In this document: piece after piece, positions 1 through 8,171 of the stretch
Layout of the letters: each line of letters begins with the position of its first letter
Numbering within the stretch: position 1 is the stretch's first letter
Assembly (NCBI RefSeq): GCF_046845755.1
Contig: NZ_CP177357.1
Coordinates: 1,860,001 to 1,924,000 of the forward strand
Length of the DNA stretch: 64,000 bases
From: Rubrivirga sp046845755
Lineage (GTDB): Bacteria > Bacteroidota > Rhodothermia > Rhodothermales > Rubricoccaceae
Direction: 5' to 3'
Notes under the pieces: generated by a model
The model's input: the letters and a program-made list of their open reading frames with translations, nothing else
Databases searched by the model: none
Told to the model about the DNA's origin: nothing
Translations under genes and position numbers: made by a program

Positions 1-70
1 CTTCCCCCGCGTTTCGCGGTCCTCGGCCTCATCCGGCGGTTGCTTTCCGAACACTCAACCCCCGACCGAC

Positions 71-511
71 ATGGAGCGCACGCTCGCCATCATCAAGCCC
101 GACGCCGTCGCGGGCGGCCACGCCGGCAAGATCCTCGACCGCATCCTCGCCGAGGGCTTCACCGTCCGCGCGATGAAGCTGACCACGCTGACGCTGGCGC
201 AGGCCAAGGGCTTCTACGCCGTCCACGCCGAGCGCCCGTTCTTCGGCGAGCTCACCGAGTTCATGTCGTCGGGCCCCTGCATCCCGCTCGTCCTCGAGCG
301 CGACGACGCCGTGGCGAAGTGGCGCGAGGTCATCGGCGCGACGAACCCGGCCGAGGCCGCCGAGGGCACCATCCGCCAGCAGTTCGCGACCTCGATGGGC
401 GAGAACGCCGCCCACGGCTCCGACTCCGCCGAGAACGGCGTCAAGGAGGGCCGCTACTTTTTCGCCGAGAGCGAGATCGTGCAGAACGGCGCGGATGTGA
501 TCGACGCGTAA
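71..511 (+). CDS. ndk: Nucleoside diphosphate kinase
   Basis: Transfers the gamma phosphate of ATP to nucleoside diphosphates through a phosphohistidine, balancing cytoplasmic (d)NTP pools. The 146-residue product has normal family length. It opens with the TLAIIKPDA strand (residues 4-12) and keeps the catalytic His at residue 115 in NAAHGSDS. The ATG at 71 gives the canonical N terminus. The gene stands alone on the plus strand; a strong hairpin at 531-562 separates it from the convergent pan operon. Confidence 0.97.
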   Translation: MERTLAIIKPDAVAGGHAGKILDRILAEGFTVRAMKLTTLTLAQAKGFYAVHAERPFFGELTEFMSSGPCIPLVLERDDAVAKWREVIGATNPAEAAEGTIRQQFATSMGENAAHGSDSAENGVKEGRYFFAESEIVQNGADVIDA

Positions 512-530
512 CGCGCGCCCGGCTTTGCGT

Positions 531-562
531 GCCGCCCCGTGCTCGTCCGAGCGCGGGGCGGC
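531..562. terminator. Hairpin between ndk and the convergent pan operon
   Basis: A 9-bp GC stem (531-539 with 554-562) encloses a second stem (541-545 with 548-552). It lies just after the ndk stop and before the stop of the minus-strand gene at 569. No T-run follows on either side, so termination by this hairpin is inferred from position and symmetry. Confidence 0.4.
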
Positions 563-568
563 GGCGTG

Positions 569-949
569 TCAGGCCGACCCGTCGTCTCGGGGCAGCGCCG
601 CGATCCGGTCCCCAACGTCGAACGGGACGGGGCCGCCGACACGGACGGCCTGCTCGTAGAGCCAGCGCGCCCGGAGCCGGCCCGCCGGATCGCGGTCCTC
701 GCGCAAGAGGTCCGCCAGCCCCACGGCCTTCTCGGCGCTCGCCCACCCGTCCTCCGAGGCGAGCGCCTCGATCTCGGCCCGGCTCATCGCCCGGTACGCG
801 GCGAGGTCGAGGCCCGTCGCCTCGGCCAGCCCCTCCCCCAGCGCCTGCTGGGCCCCCTCGATGTCGCCCTCCCGGCGTCGGCCCATGACGGCCGCCAGCA
901 CCTGCACCATCTGCGCCAGCTGGCGCATCAGGAAGTCGCGCTGAATCAC
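569..949 (-). CDS. Small helical protein, DUF6483-like
   Basis: A 126-residue soluble protein of unknown function. The N-terminal helix MIQRDFLMRQLAQM resembles the start of DUF6483-type proteins; that resemblance is from memory and tentative. The rest is acidic and predicted helical, with no catalytic motif or signal peptide. Its ATG overlaps the panD stop by 4 bp (ATGA at 946-949), so it is translationally coupled as the last gene of panC-panD-this gene. A role in pantothenate synthesis is not implied by the sequence. Confidence 0.7.
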   Translation of the reverse strand: MIQRDFLMRQLAQMVQVLAAVMGRRREGDIEGAQQALGEGLAEATGLDLAAYRAMSRAEIEALASEDGWASAEKAVGLADLLREDRDPAGRLRARWLYEQAVRVGGPVPFDVGDRIAALPRDDGSA

Positions 950-1434
950 CGCGAGCGGCGGCCGCTGCGGCTGCGCGACGAGACGGTCCGGCCCAGCTTG
1001 GGCGCCCAGATGTCCGACGCCTCGACGGCGTTCGTGACCGCCGGCATCGTCGGGTCCGTCACGTCCGCGCCGTCGAGGTCAAAGATCTCAGTCGGGTTGT
1101 TCTCCGCGTCCACCAGCACCACGCGCGGCTGGTGCGTCTCGGCCTCCTGGGGCGTCATGTCGGCGTACGCCATCACCACGACCAGGTCGCCCGGGGCGCA
1201 CAGCCGGGCGGCGGGGCCGTTGAGGCAGACCGTCCGGCTCCCGGCCTTGTCGGGGATCGTGTACGTCTCCAGCCGCGCCCCGTTGTTGACGTTGACGACC
1301 TGGACCCGCTCGTACGGCAGCAGGCCCGCCAGCTCCATCAGCTCGCGGTCGAGCGTGATCGAGCCCTCGTAGTGCAGGGCCGCCTCGGTGACGGTGAGGC
1401 GGTGGAGCTTCCCCTTGAACAGCGTGATCGTCAT
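946..1434 (-). CDS. panD: Aspartate 1-decarboxylase (pyruvoyl enzyme)
   Basis: Decarboxylates L-aspartate to beta-alanine, the second substrate of PanC in pantothenate and CoA synthesis. The proenzyme self-cleaves at Gly24-Ser25, seen here in LHYEGS, to form the pyruvoyl group. The ATG at 1434 places this site exactly where characterised PanD proteins have it; upstream in-frame starts would add about 26 poorly conserved residues. At 162 aa it is about 35-45 residues longer than usual, with a tail ending in a Ser/Arg-rich segment. It follows panC by 81 bp. Confidence 0.95.
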   Translation of the reverse strand: MTITLFKGKLHRLTVTEAALHYEGSITLDRELMELAGLLPYERVQVVNVNNGARLETYTIPDKAGSRTVCLNGPAARLCAPGDLVVVMAYADMTPQEAETHQPRVVLVDAENNPTEIFDLDGADVTDPTMPAVTNAVEASDIWAPKLGRTVSSRSRSGRRSR

Positions 1435-1515
1435 GGCAGCGGCGAGAGGGAGGAGGGATCGGCCATGGAGGGATGCGGGCCTCTGCCCATGCCTCCGTAC
1501 CGCATCCCGCACCCC

Positions 1516-2406
1516 TCACACGTGGAGCGTGGTGTTGTCGATGAGTCGCGTGGCGCCGACGAACGCGGCGACCGCCACAAGGTACCGGCCCGACGAGGGC
1601 CCGTCGTCCGCCAGCACGTCGACCGGCTGCAGCGTGTCGGCGTCGACGACCTCGGCGTAGTCGAGCCGCGCCAGCGGCGCCGTCGCCACCTGGGCCTCCA
1701 TCGTCGCCTGCACCACGCGCGCGTCCCGCTCGCCCAGGGCGACGGCCGCCTCGGCCGCGCGTAGGGCCCGCGACAGCACGAGCGCTTGCGCCCGCTCCTC
1801 GGCCGAGAGATACCGGTTGCGCGACGACAGCGCCAGCCCGTCCGGCTCGCGCACGATCGGGTGGCCGACGACCCCGATCCCGAACCCCATCTCGTCGGTC
1901 ATCCGGCGCACGATCGCCAGCTGCTGGGCGTCCTTCTCGCCGAACACGGCGAGGTGGGGGCGACACGCCAGAAACAGCTTGGAGACCACGGAGGTGACCC
2001 CATCGAAGTGGCCCGGCCGGCTCGCGCCGCACAGGTGCGCCCCCAGGTCGCGGACCGAGACGGTCACGTACGGCGGCAGCCCGAACGGGTACATCGCCGC
2101 CGCCGTCGGCGCGAACACGGCGTCGACGCCGTGCGGCGCGAGCGCGTCGAGGTCGGCGTCGAGCGTGCGCGGATACGCCTCGAAGTCCTCGCCGGGCGCG
2201 AACTGCGTCGGGTTGACGAAGACGGAGACCGTCACGTGCCCGCCCGCCCCGACGTGCCGGCGGGCGGCCTCGACGAGCGCGAGGTGGCCGGCGTGGAGCG
2301 CCCCCATCGTGGGGACGAGCGCGAGGCGACGGCCGGCCGCACGCGCGGCGTCGGCCTCGGCCTGCATGGCCGCGAGCGTGTCGAAGACGAGGGGACGAGC
2401 GGGCAC
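1516..2406 (-). CDS. panC: Pantoate--beta-alanine ligase
   Basis: Joins pantoate and beta-alanine using ATP to give pantothenate. The HIGH-type nucleotide motif MGALHAGH (residues 34-41), FVNPTQF (63-69) and the LSSRN loop (193-197) are all present. I place the start at GTG 2406, giving 296 aa, because the family begins about 30 residues before the MGALHAGH motif; the next ATG would remove the first strand. The open frame continues far upstream only as antisense to fumC. First gene of panC-panD-DUF6483-like, divergent from fumC across 135 bp. Confidence 0.95.
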   Translation of the reverse strand: MPARPLVFDTLAAMQAEADAARAAGRRLALVPTMGALHAGHLALVEAARRHVGAGGHVTVSVFVNPTQFAPGEDFEAYPRTLDADLDALAPHGVDAVFAPTAAAMYPFGLPPYVTVSVRDLGAHLCGASRPGHFDGVTSVVSKLFLACRPHLAVFGEKDAQQLAIVRRMTDEMGFGIGVVGHPIVREPDGLALSSRNRYLSAEERAQALVLSRALRAAEAAVALGERDARVVQATMEAQVATAPLARLDYAEVVDADTLQPVDVLADDGPSSGRYLVAVAAFVGATRLIDNTTLHV

Positions 2407-2541
2407 GGAGACGGGGGGAGCCGGGAAGACGCGGACGGTGAAGTTCGCCGATCCTGTCCGAACCGACCGCGCCGCGCCCGGTACCCTTCGTTCCCCGCCG
2501 CCCGCGGGCCCCGCTGCCCCTCCCCATTCTTCCCGCCCCGA

Positions 2542-3939
2542 ATGTCCGTCCGCATCGAAACCGACTCGCTCGGCGAGGTCCGCGTCCCCGCCGACGCCCT
2601 CTACGGCGCCCAGACCCAGCGCGCCAAGGAGAACTTCCCGATCTCCGACCTCCGCTTCCCGCGCCGCTTTATCGAGGCGCTCGGCACCGTCAAGGCCGCC
2701 GCCGCGCGCGCCAACCGCGAGCTCGGCCTGCTCGACGCCGGCCCCGCCGGCGCCATCGAGGCCGCCGCGCTCCAGGTCCGCGACGGGAGCTTGGACGCCG
2801 AGTTCGTGCTCGACATCTTCCAGACCGGCTCGGGCACCTCGACCAACATGAACGCGAACGAGGTGATCGCGAACGTCGCCACGCGCACCCTCGGCGGCGA
2901 CCTCGGCTCGAAGGGCGTCCACCCCAACGACGACGTCAACATGGGGCAGTCGTCGAACGACGTGATCCCGACGGCCATGCACGTCGCCGCCCGCGTCGCC
3001 CTCGAGCACGACCTGCTCCCCGCCCTGGAGCGGTTCGCCGTCGCGCTTGAGGCCAAGGCCGACGAGTTCGACGACGTCATCAAGAGCGGCCGGACGCACC
3101 TCATGGACGCCACGCCGGTCCGCCTCGGCCAGGAGTTCGGCGGGTACGCCGCCCAGGTCCGCAAGGGGATCGACCGGGTCGAGGACGCCAGCGAGGAGCT
3201 CGCCGAGCTCGCGCTCGGCGGGACCGCGACCGGCACGGGCATCAACCGGCCCGAGGCGTTCCCCAAGGCCGCCATCGCCCAGATCGCCGAGATCACCGGG
3301 CTCAGCTTCCACGAGGCCTCCAACCACTTCGAGGCCCAGGCCGCCAAGGACGGCTACGTCGCCGCCGCCGGCGCGCTCAACACGCTCGCGGTCTCGCTGA
3401 TGAAGATCGCGAACGACATCCGGCACCTCTCCTCAGGCCCGACGTCCGGCTTGAGCGAGATCCAGCTCCCGGCCATCCAGCCCGGCTCCTCGATCATGCC
3501 CGGCAAGGTCAACCCGGTGATGTCGGAGGCCATGATGATGGTCTGCGCGCGCGTCATGGGCAACACGGTCACGATCACCGTCGGCGGGCAGCACGGCAAC
3601 TTCGAGCTCAACGTGATGATGCCCGTCATGGCCCACGCCATGCTCGAGTCGATCGGCGCGCTCGCCGGCGCGCTCGACGCCTTCCGCGAGCGGTGCCTCG
3701 AGGGCATCACGGCGAATCGCGAGCGGGCTCGCGAGTTGCTGGAGCTCAACCCCTCGATCGCGACGGCGCTCAACGGCGAGATCGGCTACGACGCCGCCTC
3801 GAAGGTCGCCAAGCAGTCGGCCGCCGAGGGCCGCTCGGTCCGCGACGTGATCCTCGAGAAGGGCCTCCTGCCCGCCGACCGTATCGACGAGGTCCTCAAC
3901 GTCCGAGACATGACGGAGCCGGGCATCCCGGGCGAGTAA
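2542..3939 (+). CDS. fumC: Class II fumarate hydratase
   Basis: Reversibly hydrates fumarate to malate in the TCA cycle; iron-independent homotetramer. The 465-residue protein has TGSGTSTNMN (about 95-104), the SSNDVIPTAMH segment and the superfamily signature GSSIMPGKVNP at about 316-326. Aspartase and argininosuccinate lyase share the fold, but the N-terminal FPISDLRFPRRFI segment and overall pattern fit FumC. The ATG at 2542 gives the standard MSVRIETDSLGE start. Confidence 0.97.
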   Translation: MSVRIETDSLGEVRVPADALYGAQTQRAKENFPISDLRFPRRFIEALGTVKAAAARANRELGLLDAGPAGAIEAAALQVRDGSLDAEFVLDIFQTGSGTSTNMNANEVIANVATRTLGGDLGSKGVHPNDDVNMGQSSNDVIPTAMHVAARVALEHDLLPALERFAVALEAKADEFDDVIKSGRTHLMDATPVRLGQEFGGYAAQVRKGIDRVEDASEELAELALGGTATGTGINRPEAFPKAAIAQIAEITGLSFHEASNHFEAQAAKDGYVAAAGALNTLAVSLMKIANDIRHLSSGPTSGLSEIQLPAIQPGSSIMPGKVNPVMSEAMMMVCARVMGNTVTITVGGQHGNFELNVMMPVMAHAMLESIGALAGALDAFRERCLEGITANRERARELLELNPSIATALNGEIGYDAASKVAKQSAAEGRSVRDVILEKGLLPADRIDEVLNVRDMTEPGIPGE

Positions 3940-3998
3940 CTCGACCGCCCCGAGTCGCGTCCCAGCACCCGCCGGGCCCGGCCCGACCGCAAGTGCCC

Positions 3999-5126
3999 AT
4001 GGACGCGTCCCCCCTCCCACCGACCCGCCGGCTCCTCCGCGCCGCCGCCTGGCTGATTCCCCTCGGGGTGTTGGTCAACGTCGGCGTGGCGCTGCTGACG
4101 ACCGACGCCCACCACCTCGTCGACGTCGGCCGGGTCACGCCGCTCGCCGTCGCCCTAGCGGTCGGGCTGGCGCTGCTCCCGTGGGCCACGCAGAGCCTGC
4201 GGATCGGGATCTGGTCGCGGTTCGTGGGCCACCCGGTCGGCTTCCGGTCGGGCCTGCGGATCGCGGCCGGCGGCGTGCTCGGCTCGGCCGTCACCCCGAC
4301 CGCCGTCGGCGGCGGCACCATCCGGTGGGCGCTCGCGACGCGCTACGGGCTCCCCCCGGGCAAGGCCGCCTCCCTGCTGGCGGTCGAGGCCGTCGAGGAC
4401 CTGACGTTCTTCGCGCTCGCGCTCCCCGCCGCCATCCTGCTCTCCCAGGCCGACGAGTCCGCCGCCATCCGGCGCCTCGCCACCTCGCCCGCGCGCGGCC
4501 TCGACGACCCGGTGTGGGCGACGGTCGGCGCCGTGCTCGCGGTTGGTCTTCTGCTGGCCTGGATGTCCCGGCTCGCGTTGCGGGGCCGGTTCGGCGCCGT
4601 CTGGCGCCGGCGCAGCATGCGACTGGCCGCCCGGGTCCGCCGCCCGTTCCGCGCGCTCGTCGCCGACGTCCGCCTCGTGCTCCGGCTCGTCGCCACGCGC
4701 GGGAAGCGCTGGTTCGCCCTGTCCTTGTCGCTGACGGCCGTCCAGTGGATCACGCGGTACTCGCTGGCGACCGTCGTGATCGTGCTGCTCGGCGGCCCGC
4801 TCCGGCCGTTCCTGTTCTGGGTCCTGTCGTGGGCCACGTACGCCGTGTCCTCGGCCGTCCCGACGCCCGGCGCCGCGGGCGCCGCCGAGGCCACCTTCTT
4901 CGTACTCCACACCCCGTTCGTCTCCGCCGAGCGGCTCGTCGTCGTTACCGCCGCGTGGCGGCTCCTGATGTTCTACGTCCCCGCGCTCGTGGCCGCCGTC
5001 GCGTTCCCGATGCTCGGCGCCGCCGAGCGGCGTCGGCAGGCGCGAGCGGAAGAGGCCGGCAAGCGGGACTCGGGGCTGGCGGACGTGTCCGCGCGTGCCC
5101 CGGAGCTGCCGGTCCAGGACGCGTAG
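3999..5126 (+). CDS. Flippase-like membrane protein (LPG synthase TM-domain family)
   Basis: A 375-residue polytopic inner-membrane protein with several hydrophobic spans and the region typical of PF03706/UPF0104 (lysylphosphatidylglycerol synthase membrane domain). Conserved-looking elements include the VTPTAVGGGTIRW loop and SSAVPTPGAAGAAEATFF near the end. Related proteins act as lipid or lipid-linked glycan flippases, or as the membrane half of MprF. No catalytic aminoacyl-transfer domain is attached here, so lipid translocation is inference. Starts 59 bp after fumC. Confidence 0.8.
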   Translation: MDASPLPPTRRLLRAAAWLIPLGVLVNVGVALLTTDAHHLVDVGRVTPLAVALAVGLALLPWATQSLRIGIWSRFVGHPVGFRSGLRIAAGGVLGSAVTPTAVGGGTIRWALATRYGLPPGKAASLLAVEAVEDLTFFALALPAAILLSQADESAAIRRLATSPARGLDDPVWATVGAVLAVGLLLAWMSRLALRGRFGAVWRRRSMRLAARVRRPFRALVADVRLVLRLVATRGKRWFALSLSLTAVQWITRYSLATVVIVLLGGPLRPFLFWVLSWATYAVSSAVPTPGAAGAAEATFFVLHTPFVSAERLVVVTAAWRLLMFYVPALVAAVAFPMLGAAERRRQARAEEAGKRDSGLADVSARAPELPVQDA

Positions 5127-5153
5127 CGCACCGTCCGTAGGCGCCGGGGCGAG

Positions 5154-5161
5154 TAGCTTCG
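5154..5161 (+). promoter_or_regulatory. TAGCTTCG -7-like element
   Basis: Variant of the recurrent (G)TAGCTTGC element, preceded by a GC-rich GGCGAG sequence as at 8997. It lies 65 bp upstream of the small membrane protein at 5227. It resembles the Bacteroidota -7 consensus TAnnTTTG; no clear -33 element is visible. Confidence 0.3.
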
Positions 5162-5226
5162 GCCGCCGCTTTGGACGGCCCCCGTGGCATCGACGTCGCA
5201 TCGCCTCCCCTCGTCCCCCTCCGGCC

Positions 5227-5610
5227 GTGCCCCGTTTCCTCGTCGCCCTCCTCGCCGCCGTCGGCCTCGCCATGCTCGGGTTCGCCGTGGCGATCACGAT
5301 CTGGGACGGCGGCACCCCCCATGGGCCGACGCTGGGGTGGGCGGTCCCGGTTCTGGGCGCGCTCGCGGCCGTGTTCTTCGCCGTCGCGGGGTCGCTGACG
5401 AGGGGCCGACTCGTGCCGCTGCTCGTCGCCGCCGCCGTCGCGAGCGTGGCCGGCGGGCTCGCGGCCGGCTTCATGACGGCCGGCGTGACGGCGTCGTTCG
5501 GGCTGGGCGAGGCGACGTGGCTCGCGACCTCCGTGCTGGCGGCGGGCCTGCTCCCCGGCGCGGTCGCCTTCAGCCGGGCGACCCTCGCCCCCCCCGCCGC
5601 GACGGCCTGA
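5227..5610 (+). CDS. Small four-helix membrane protein
   Basis: A 127-residue very hydrophobic protein with about four predicted membrane spans (residues about 4-25, 37-56, 63-84 and 95-115) and no recognisable motif. GTG 5227 is chosen because it puts the first span at the N terminus. Eight bases separate its stop from the DUF2007 gene, suggesting co-transcription. Function unknown. Confidence 0.65.
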   Translation: MPRFLVALLAAVGLAMLGFAVAITIWDGGTPHGPTLGWAVPVLGALAAVFFAVAGSLTRGRLVPLLVAAAVASVAGGLAAGFMTAGVTASFGLGEATWLATSVLAAGLLPGAVAFSRATLAPPAATA

Positions 5611-5618
5611 GCCTCAGG

Positions 5619-5981
5619 ATGCCCCCCGGCCCCGTCACCGTCGCCACCTGCACCCACGTCTTCGAAGCCGAGATCGTCCGCGGCCGGCTCGCCGACGCCG
5701 GGCTCGCGGCCGTCCTGCGCGACGCCGAGATCGTCACCGCCGACTGGACCCTGAGCGTGGCCGTCGGCGGCGTCAAGGTCCGCGTGGCACCCGCCGACGA
5801 GGCCGCCGCGCGCGCCCTCCTCGCCCAGCCCGCCCATCTCGACGATTACGAGCCCCCGACGCCCGCCGAGGACGCCGCCCGCCTCGCCTTGACCGGCGCC
5901 CTCGTACCCACCCCGGCGTTTGTTGGGACCATCTTGGGCACCTACCACCTCGGCCGCGCCCTCGCGACCGCCCACCGCTAG
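5619..5981 (+). CDS. DUF2007-domain protein (putative signal-transducing)
   Basis: A 120-residue protein. The N-terminal about 75 residues have the DUF2007 fold pattern: TVATCTHVFEAEIVRGRLADA, then a GVKVRVAPADEAAARALL strand-helix end. The hydrophobic GALVPTPAFVGTILG segment follows. Role in the family is unclear; a PII-like sensor or binding role has been proposed by annotation only. Odd point: the frame continues after the TAG stop for 29 codons that encode an Arg-rich turn and a membrane helix (5982-6071), then a second TAG, then the 21-bp repeats in the same frame. Confidence 0.75.
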   Translation: MPPGPVTVATCTHVFEAEIVRGRLADAGLAAVLRDAEIVTADWTLSVAVGGVKVRVAPADEAAARALLAQPAHLDDYEPPTPAEDAARLALTGALVPTPAFVGTILGTYHLGRALATAHR

Positions 5982-6071
5982 TCGCCCCACACCCGGCGAC
6001 GCACCGTCTGGGCCGCCCTCTTCCTCCTCCCCGCGCTCGGCCTGCTGGCGCTGCTCCTCTCAGACCGGTAG
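5982..6071 (+). pseudogene. In-frame membrane-helix tail after the DUF2007 stop
   Basis: Directly after the TAG at 5979-5981, the same frame reads a basic turn (TRRRTVW) and a hydrophobic helix (ALFLLPALGLLALLL), ending at TAG 6069-6071. DUF2007 proteins often end in membrane segments, so this may be the lost C-terminal helix of the upstream gene, cut off by a point nonsense mutation, or readthrough. No start codon lies inside it. Confidence 0.35.
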
Positions 6072-6099
6072 CGAGGAGCCGCCACGGACGCCCTCACAA

Positions 6100-6351
6100 G
6101 CGGATCGGGCGATCTCGGGGGCGTATCGAACGGTCTCAAGACCGCATCGAGCGATTTCAAAGGCATGTCGAGCGATCTCGAAGGCGTATCGAGCAACCTC
6201 GACGGCGTATCGGACGACCTCGACGGCGGATTGAGCGACCTCGACGGCGTATTGCGCCATCTCGAGACCGTATTGAGCGACCTCGAACCCGTATTGGACC
6301 ACCTCCAGGCCGTATTGAGCCATCTCGAGACCGTATTGAACGATCTCGAAA
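6100..6351. repeat. Twelve tandem 21-bp units
   Basis: Exactly 252 bp: twelve degenerate units of about GCGTATTGAGCGACCTCGAC with constant 21-bp register. All units are whole, with no indel. Because 21 is divisible by 3, frames stay open on both strands. The plus-strand frame shared with the upstream DUF2007 gene reads heptads such as VLSHLET and VLSDLEP with a coiled-coil a/d pattern. The minus strand reads AQYGLEV-type heptads. It ends 112 bp before the aldehyde dehydrogenase start. Confidence 0.9.
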
Positions 6352-6423
6352 CCCCTTCACAGTCGGCCCGCGCGAGCCCCCGTCAGGCCCCCGGACTCCA
6401 CCGGAACCCCACACGCCCGCCCC

Positions 6424-6431
6424 TAGCTTGC
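6424..6431 (+). promoter_or_regulatory. TAGCTTGC -7-like element for the aldehyde dehydrogenase
   Basis: Perfect copy of the recurrent element, 32 bp before the ATG at 6464 and downstream of the 21-bp repeats. Likely core promoter by analogy with Bacteroidota TAnnTTTG. Confidence 0.35.
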
Positions 6432-6463
6432 GCCGTCCCTCTTTCCCTCGCGCAACCCGCTCC

Positions 6464-7960
6464 ATGCCCGACACGCCCACGTTCCAGAACTACATCAACG
6501 GCCAGTGGGTCGACGCCGCCAGCGGCGAGACCTTCGAGAGCCGCAACCCGGCCCGCCAGTCCGACCTCATCGGCCACTTCCCGAAGAGCAGCGCCGACGA
6601 TGTGGCCAAGGCCGTCGCCGCCGCCAAGGGCGCCTTCGACGCCTGGCGCCTGATGCCCGCCCCCAAGCGCGGCGAGATCCTGAAGCGCGTCGGCGACTTG
6701 ATGACCGAGCGGAAGTCCGAGATGGCCCGCGCCATGACGCGCGAGATGGGCAAGCCCTTCTTCGAGACCAAGGGCGACGTCCAGGAGGCCATCGACACGG
6801 CCTACTACGCCATGACCATGGGCCGCCAGCTCTTCGGCCACACGGTCCCGTCGGAGATGAACAACAAGTTCAACATGACGGTCCGCCGCCCCATCGGCGT
6901 CTGCGGCCTCATCACCGCCTGGAACTTCCCGGTCGCCGTCCCGACCTGGAAGATGTTCCCCGCCATCCTGAGCGGCAACACGGTCGTCTTCAAGCCCTCA
7001 GAGGACGCGCCCCACTCCGGGATGCTCCTCGTCGAGATCATGGAGGCCGCCGGCGTGCCCCCCGGTGTCGTCAACCTCATCCAGGGCGCCGGCGAGGCCG
7101 GCCAGGCCATCGTCGAGCACCCCGACGTCGCCGCCATCTCGTTCACGGGCTCCTCGGAGACCGGCGCCAGCATCGCCGCGACGGCCGCCAAGCGCCACGC
7201 CCGCGTCTCGCTCGAGATGGGCGGAAAAAACCCGGCCATCGTCATGGAGGACGCCGACCTCGACCTCGCCATGGAGGGCCTGGTCTGGGGCGCCTTCGGC
7301 ACGACCGGCCAGCGCTGCACCGCGACCTCGCGCCTGATCGTCCACGAGGACGTCCACGACGAGCTCGTCCGCCGCGTCGTCGCCGCCGGCGAGGCCCTCA
7401 CCATCGGCTACGGCAACGACGACGAGACGGAGATGGGCCCGCTCATCAACCAGAAGGCCCTCGACAAGGTCTCCGGCTACATGGACGTGGCCCGCGAGGA
7501 CGGCGCCACGATCGCGACGGGCGGCGAGCGCGCGACGGGCGACGGCCTGGACGACGGCTTCTTCTTCAAGCCGACGGTGCTGACGGGCGTTACTCGGGAC
7601 ATGCGCGTCGCTCGCGAGGAGATCTTCGGGCCCGTCTTGTCGGTCATCAAGATCAAGAGCTTCGACGAGGCCATCGACATCGCCAACGACGTCATCTACG
7701 GCCTGTCGTCGGCGCTCTACACGGCCGACATCTCGCGTGCTTTCCGGGCCCTGCGCGACATCGACGCGGGCATCACCTACATCAACGGGCCGACGATCGG
7801 GGCCGAGGCGCACATGAGCTTCGGCGGCGTCAAGGCGACCGGAAACGGCCACCGCGAGGGCGGTTGGGAGGTCTACGACTTCTACACCGAGACCAAGACC
7901 TGCTACATCGACTACTCCGGCGGGCTCCAGCGCGCCCAGATCGACAACTACGACGACTAG
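6464..7960 (+). CDS. NAD(P)-dependent aldehyde dehydrogenase
   Basis: Oxidises an aldehyde to the carboxylate in the cytoplasm. The 498-residue protein has the standard order of motifs: ITAWNFPVAVPTWK for cofactor and backbone, SFTGSSETG, the general-base Glu251 in LEMGGKNPA, and the nucleophile Cys285 in GQRCTATSR. The C-terminal FGGVKATGNGHREGG and a YSGGLQRAQIDNYDD tail resemble ALDH subfamilies acting on semialdehydes. Exact substrate cannot be read from sequence. The ATG at 6464 gives the expected N terminus; monocistronic by spacing. Confidence 0.93.
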   Translation: MPDTPTFQNYINGQWVDAASGETFESRNPARQSDLIGHFPKSSADDVAKAVAAAKGAFDAWRLMPAPKRGEILKRVGDLMTERKSEMARAMTREMGKPFFETKGDVQEAIDTAYYAMTMGRQLFGHTVPSEMNNKFNMTVRRPIGVCGLITAWNFPVAVPTWKMFPAILSGNTVVFKPSEDAPHSGMLLVEIMEAAGVPPGVVNLIQGAGEAGQAIVEHPDVAAISFTGSSETGASIAATAAKRHARVSLEMGGKNPAIVMEDADLDLAMEGLVWGAFGTTGQRCTATSRLIVHEDVHDELVRRVVAAGEALTIGYGNDDETEMGPLINQKALDKVSGYMDVAREDGATIATGGERATGDGLDDGFFFKPTVLTGVTRDMRVAREEIFGPVLSVIKIKSFDEAIDIANDVIYGLSSALYTADISRAFRALRDIDAGITYINGPTIGAEAHMSFGGVKATGNGHREGGWEVYDFYTETKTCYIDYSGGLQRAQIDNYDD

Positions 7961-8171
7961 GCGACGGCGGCGCGAGCTGACCGGGTGATGAGCCCGCTCC
8001 GAGTCGCGGCCGCCCACGCAGGAAAGGACCGATCCGCCCCGCTGGTGCTTGTCGCCGGCGGGGCGGCGTCGTGTGGAGCCGTTTGTGAATTCCGTCAGCC
8101 AAGGTTATGCAGTCCAATCGCCGCGGGTCTGTATAGGGGACGGTGTCCTGCCCACTCACACCCCCGTTCCC

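Noticed and set aside
2601..3426. Long minus-strand frames over fumC, including an upstream extension of panC
   Set aside because: Antisense to a fully conserved fumarase; PanC starts at 2406.
4155..5990. 611-residue minus-strand open frame
   Set aside because: Antisense to three well-supported plus-strand genes; composition is Gly/Arg/Asp low complexity typical of GC-rich shadow frames.
6060..6323. Minus-strand 87-codon frame through the 21-bp repeats
   Set aside because: All frames stay open because the unit is 21 bp; no promoter or start context supports it over the plus-strand frame.
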